Source: 2-01-FULL-40-42 sp964349415 (GTDB lineage: Bacteria; Patescibacteriota; Microgenomatia; UBA1406; GWC2-37-13). From it: 6,999 bases of DNA. The notes under the pieces are model-generated. The model searched no databases. It saw nothing but the letters and a program-made list of their open reading frames with translations, and was not told the origin of the DNA. Location of the stretch: assembly GCA_964349415.1 (NCBI GenBank), contig CAYGGJ010000040.1:1-6999 (forward strand), in the 5' to 3' direction. The first letter of the stretch is position 1, and each line of letters opens with the position of its first letter. A program made the position numbers and the translations under genes. Shown in pieces: positions 6,050 through 6,999 of the stretch.

Positions 6050-6999
6050 TTACTTTTTCTGCTGTGATTCTATGTGTTCAATGAGAAACTTGGCTTTTTT
6101 ATCAGTCGGATTAATTTGTAAAGCCTTTTTAAGATAATCTACAGAATTTTTATAATCTTCCTTTCTAAAATAGATTACCCCAATATTAAAATACAGCTCG
6201 GATATTTCTTTATTATAAAAAACAGAGTCCTTTGGCAATCTACGAACAGCCTCTTGACTGTATTTTAAGGCTTGCTCATAAGATCCTCTGACATAATGCA
6301 GTATTCCCATATTTTGATATGGCTGCCATAGCGTAGGATTAATCTTTATTGCCTTTTTAAGCAATCCTTCGGCTTCAATCAGCCTTTTCATTTTAAGGTA
6401 TACCGCTCCTAAATTTACGTATCCTTCGGTATAGTTCGGGTTCAACTTAAGAGCTACTTTATAGGCAGTTTCTGCTTGTTTGAGATCATTTCTTTCTTCA
6501 TAAACTCTTCCTAAGGCATTATAGGTACCGTGATATGCGGGAGTGGCTTTGATTGTCGCAATCCAGAGAGTTTCTTCATTTCGCCAGTCCCGGTTTCTGC
6601 TAATCGTACGGGCAGACAGGGCTAAAATAATTGCGATGAATATTGCGATTCCAATTATTTTTGTTCTTTCGTTTTCTATTAATTTAGATAGGCCGTAGCC
6701 TACGCAAAACAAAATTCCAACCGTCCCCAGATAGACATACCTTTCAGCCACTATCCAGTTGATGCCAAAAGGTGTTAGGGTGGGGGAGAGACTGATTAGA
6801 AAAAAAAATAACCAGAAGAAAATATGCTTGTTTTTTTTGAAACTAATGGCGATGGCAGCAAGCAACCCAGCGAAAACACTTAATCTTGCGATATACTCAA
6901 AAACACTTACTTTGGTCTGGTAATGGAAAAAGGACAGTTTGTCCGGCCATGTAATTAACTGTAGATAGTAACTTATAGAAAAAGGGATGAGAATAAGGG
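6050..6999 (-). CDS. TMTC-like membrane GT-C protein with C-terminal TPRs (5' end outside)
   Basis: Partial gene: the reading frame stays open to the right edge, so 315 residues of the C-terminal part are visible. The TTG at 6863-6865 is not a credible start, because the codons upstream of it encode family-like sequence such as YYLQLITWPDKLSF (residues 10-23 of the visible part). Several membrane helices follow; SPTLTPFGINWIVAERYVYL (71-90) and SRNRDWRNEETLW (133-145) are typical of large bacterial membrane proteins related to TMTC O-mannosyltransferases and other GT-C enzymes. Four TPR units follow (about 154-188, 189-222, 223-257 and 264-299), probably outside the membrane and binding protein partners or acceptors. 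Animal TMTCs use dolichyl-phosphate mannose; the donor here is inferred only. The gene runs towards the radical SAM gene, with nine bases between the stop codons. It contains A9 and T8 runs. Confidence 0.82.
   Translation of the reverse strand, partial: LILIPFSISYYLQLITWPDKLSFFHYQTKVSVFEYIARLSVFAGLLAAIAISFKKNKHIFFWLFFFLISLSPTLTPFGINWIVAERYVYLGTVGILFCVGYGLSKLIENERTKIIGIAIFIAIILALSARTISRNRDWRNEETLWIATIKATPAYHGTYNALGRVYEERNDLKQAETAYKVALKLNPNYTEGYVNLGAVYLKMKRLIEAEGLLKKAIKINPTLWQPYQNMGILHYVRGSYEQALKYSQEAVRRLPKDSVFYNKEISELYFNIGVIYFRKEDYKNSVDYLKKALQINPTDKKAKFLIEHIESQQKK

Noticed and set aside
6036..6060. Possible bidirectional terminator between the convergent genes
   Set aside because: Only a 4-bp A/T-rich stem (AAAG/CTTT) can be drawn next to the T-rich stretch, and AGAATC/GATTCT at 6041-6071 has a 19-base loop. 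This is too weak to call, though some termination signal is expected here.
6863..6865. TTG as start codon of the right-hand membrane/TPR gene
   Set aside because: Upstream in-frame codons continue to the window edge and encode family-like sequence, so this is an internal Leu codon.

Overview
The window is low-GC bacterial DNA packed with seven protein genes: six on the + strand and one, cut by the right edge, on the - strand. Gene ends overlap or lie within a few tens of bases. No tRNA, rRNA, CRISPR array or mobile element was seen. Very small gaps, stop codons inside promoters, little visible Shine-Dalgarno sequence, and a mix of surface-glycan genes with a large membrane TPR glycosyltransferase suggest a reduced-genome bacterium. 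Candidate Phyla Radiation, perhaps Microgenomates-like, is my best guess, but it rests on gene content and style only. One gene ends in TGA where read-through would run into the next gene, and no other gene needs an in-frame TGA, so the ordinary bacterial code fits.

Layout. Positions 1-110 hold no convincing gene and carry a promoter-like -10 just before the first start codon. A four-gene overlapping cluster follows: a Wzx/MATE-type lipid-linked oligosaccharide flippase (111-1385), a polyprenyl-phosphate-hexose-synthase-like GT2 (1376-2170), a second GT2 with C-terminal membrane helices (2170-3210), and a small ferredoxin with an altered cluster motif (3191-3445). An FTR1-type iron permease (3463-4281) and a cobalamin-binding radical SAM enzyme (4313-6040) come next, each with its own promoter-like signal. 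Facing them, nine bases away, is the 3' part of a TMTC-like membrane GT-C protein with four C-terminal TPRs (6050 to beyond 6999).

Working together (inference). The first GT2 would charge a polyprenyl-phosphate carrier with a sugar, the second would extend a lipid-linked glycan, and the flippase would move it across the membrane. The convergent GT-C/TPR protein belongs to a class that uses such lipid-phosphate sugars as donors outside the membrane. The permease could supply iron for the ferredoxin and the radical SAM enzyme; the latter's substrate cannot be read from sequence, though the setting suggests glycan or lipid modification.

The most striking non-coding signal is a repeated promoter arrangement. 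Three genes have a -10-like hexamer ending exactly six bases before the start codon, and a fourth has one ending eight bases before it. This predicts leaderless or nearly leaderless mRNAs. The clearest case is the radical SAM gene: TTGACA, 17 bases, CATACT, six bases, GTG. A 19-bp inverted repeat lies across the -35 region of the iron permease promoter and is a candidate operator.
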